From Rickettsiaceae bacterium (GTDB taxonomy: Bacteria > Pseudomonadota > Alphaproteobacteria > Rickettsiales > Rickettsiaceae): a DNA stretch of 7,484 nt. A program made the position numbers and the translations under genes. The stretch spans positions 1 through 7,484 of the forward strand of contig JAIOYD010000069.1 in NCBI GenBank assembly GCA_021741285.1, in the 5' to 3' direction. The notes below the pieces were generated by a model that did not search any database, had not been told where the DNA came from, and saw only the letters and a list, made by a program, of their open reading frames with translations. The first letter of the stretch is position 1. Every line of letters starts with the position of its first letter. Positions 7,208 to 7,484 of this stretch are shown here, in pieces.

Positions 7208-7275
7208 TTCCATTCCCTATTTTTAAATATACCAAAAATTTTGCTGCAACTCATTATTAAATTCATGTCTTGATA

Positions 7276-7304
7276 TTGACTAGTGCGGTGTAATCTAGTA
7301 CAAA
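7276..7304 (+). promoter_or_regulatory. Possible sigma70 promoter between mutS and the IS end
   Basis: TTGACT (7276-7281, five of six) and TACAAA (7299-7304, four of six) are separated by an ideal 17 bp. The flanks form a 5-bp inverted repeat, ACTAG (7279-7283) and CTAGT (7295-7299), which overlaps both hexamers and could be an operator or chance. No native gene follows before the insertion sequence begins about 26 nt downstream. If the promoter is real it would now fire into the IS and may have served a gene that the IS separated from it. No terminator-like GC-rich hairpin was found between the mutS stop and this site. Confidence 0.35.
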
Positions 7305-7330
7305 GGCTCATGTAAAAATTATTTATAAAT

Positions 7331-7484
7331 AGACCTCTTGCATAACCGCAGGGATTGATTAAACTGGTTGCTTTTAAAGCAAGGATATTAGATGAGGTTT
7401 GAACAAATAAAGTGTGAAGCCCAAGAAGAGTTTCGCAGATTGACGGGAATCAAGTGCACAACGTTTGATATAATGGTAACTATA
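7331..7484 (+). mobile_element. Left end of an IS5-like insertion sequence (truncated by window)
   Basis: The stretch beginning AGACCTCTTGCATAACC resembles the terminal inverted repeats of IS5-family elements (typical form GAGACCTTTGCA or TAGACCTCTTGC, from memory). It lies 61 nt before a transposase start, the layout expected of an IS left end. The outer boundary could be the T at 7330 rather than 7331. The right end and matching inverted repeat are outside the window, so element length and target duplication cannot be seen. The imperfect palindrome TTGCTTT-T-AAAGCAA (7368-7382) lies just before the transposase start and covers part of its Shine-Dalgarno. Confidence 0.65.
7392..7484 (+). CDS. 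IS5-family transposase, N-terminal fragment (runs off window)
   Basis: ATG at 7392 with Shine-Dalgarno AAGGA (7381-7385), 6 nt upstream, opens a frame that continues to the window end (31 codons). It starts MRFEQIKCEAQEEFRRLTG and goes on IKCTTFDIMVTI. This matches the conserved opening of a group of IS5-family transposases (pattern M-x-[YF]-E-x-[LI]-x3-x4-F-[RK]-R-L-T-G-[VI]-K-x-x-T-F-x-x-M), which then carry a DDE nuclease domain of the DDE_Tnp_4 type. The catalytic residues are outside the window, so I cannot tell whether the copy is intact. Family assignment rests on this short segment plus the IS-like end upstream. Confidence 0.72.
   Translation, partial: MRFEQIKCEAQEEFRRLTGIKCTTFDIMVTI

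Noticed and set aside
7233..7249. CAAAAATTTTG and adjacent TTGCTGCAA palindromes after mutS as a terminator
   Set aside because: Both stems are very short, the first is nearly all A/T, and no T-run follows, so an intrinsic terminator is not supported.
1..7484. CRISPR array, toxin-antitoxin pair, or phage defence system
   Set aside because: No direct-repeat series, small paired ORFs or defence-type domains were seen. The genes are housekeeping or envelope genes plus one IS end.

Overview
The window is a compact, AT-rich bacterial chromosome segment. It carries three genes and a tRNA on the minus strand, three genes on the plus strand, and the left end of an insertion sequence at the right edge. 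MutS, which resembles Rickettsia MutS as I remember it over most of its length, and the TM-less S49 peptidase of alphaproteobacterial type point to Rickettsiales, probably Rickettsiaceae or a close relative. This placement is by recall, not by a search.

Left half (minus strand, read right to left): a 43-residue lipoprotein of LptM type (2777-2908) is followed 5 nt later by kdpA (1119-2771), the K+-translocating subunit of the Kdp ATPase. A lipoprotein M23 metallopeptidase follows (195-1061, or from a GTG at 1088), and then a tRNA-Arg(CCU) cut off by the window edge (1-51). No kdpB, kdpC or kdpDE lies in the window. The place where kdpB normally sits is occupied by the peptidase. The KdpA selectivity-filter loops also depart from the classical ones.

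Centre: 57 nt (2909-2965) separate the divergent lptM and thioredoxin-like genes. This gap holds a good sigma70-type promoter for the rightward genes and possibly a weaker one for the leftward genes.

Right half (plus strand): a secreted TlpA/ResA-type thioredoxin-fold protein (TTG start, 2966-3640) overlaps by 32 nt an S49 (SppA/SohB-like) Ser/Lys peptidase (3609-4547). Full-length mutS (4556-7207) follows after 8 nt. The spacing indicates one transcription unit. Several products of the window act in the envelope (LptM-like lipoprotein, KdpA, M23 lipoprotein, periplasmic thioredoxin, S49 protease). MutS is the cytosolic exception.

Right edge: after mutS there is about 120 nt of non-coding sequence with a plausible promoter. 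At about 7331 begins the end of an IS5-like element, with the first 31 codons of its transposase. No rho-independent terminator, CRISPR array, riboswitch or integration site was found. Apart from the odd kdpA and the IS junction this looks like an ordinary chromosomal region, and I see no convincing new defence or mobile system.
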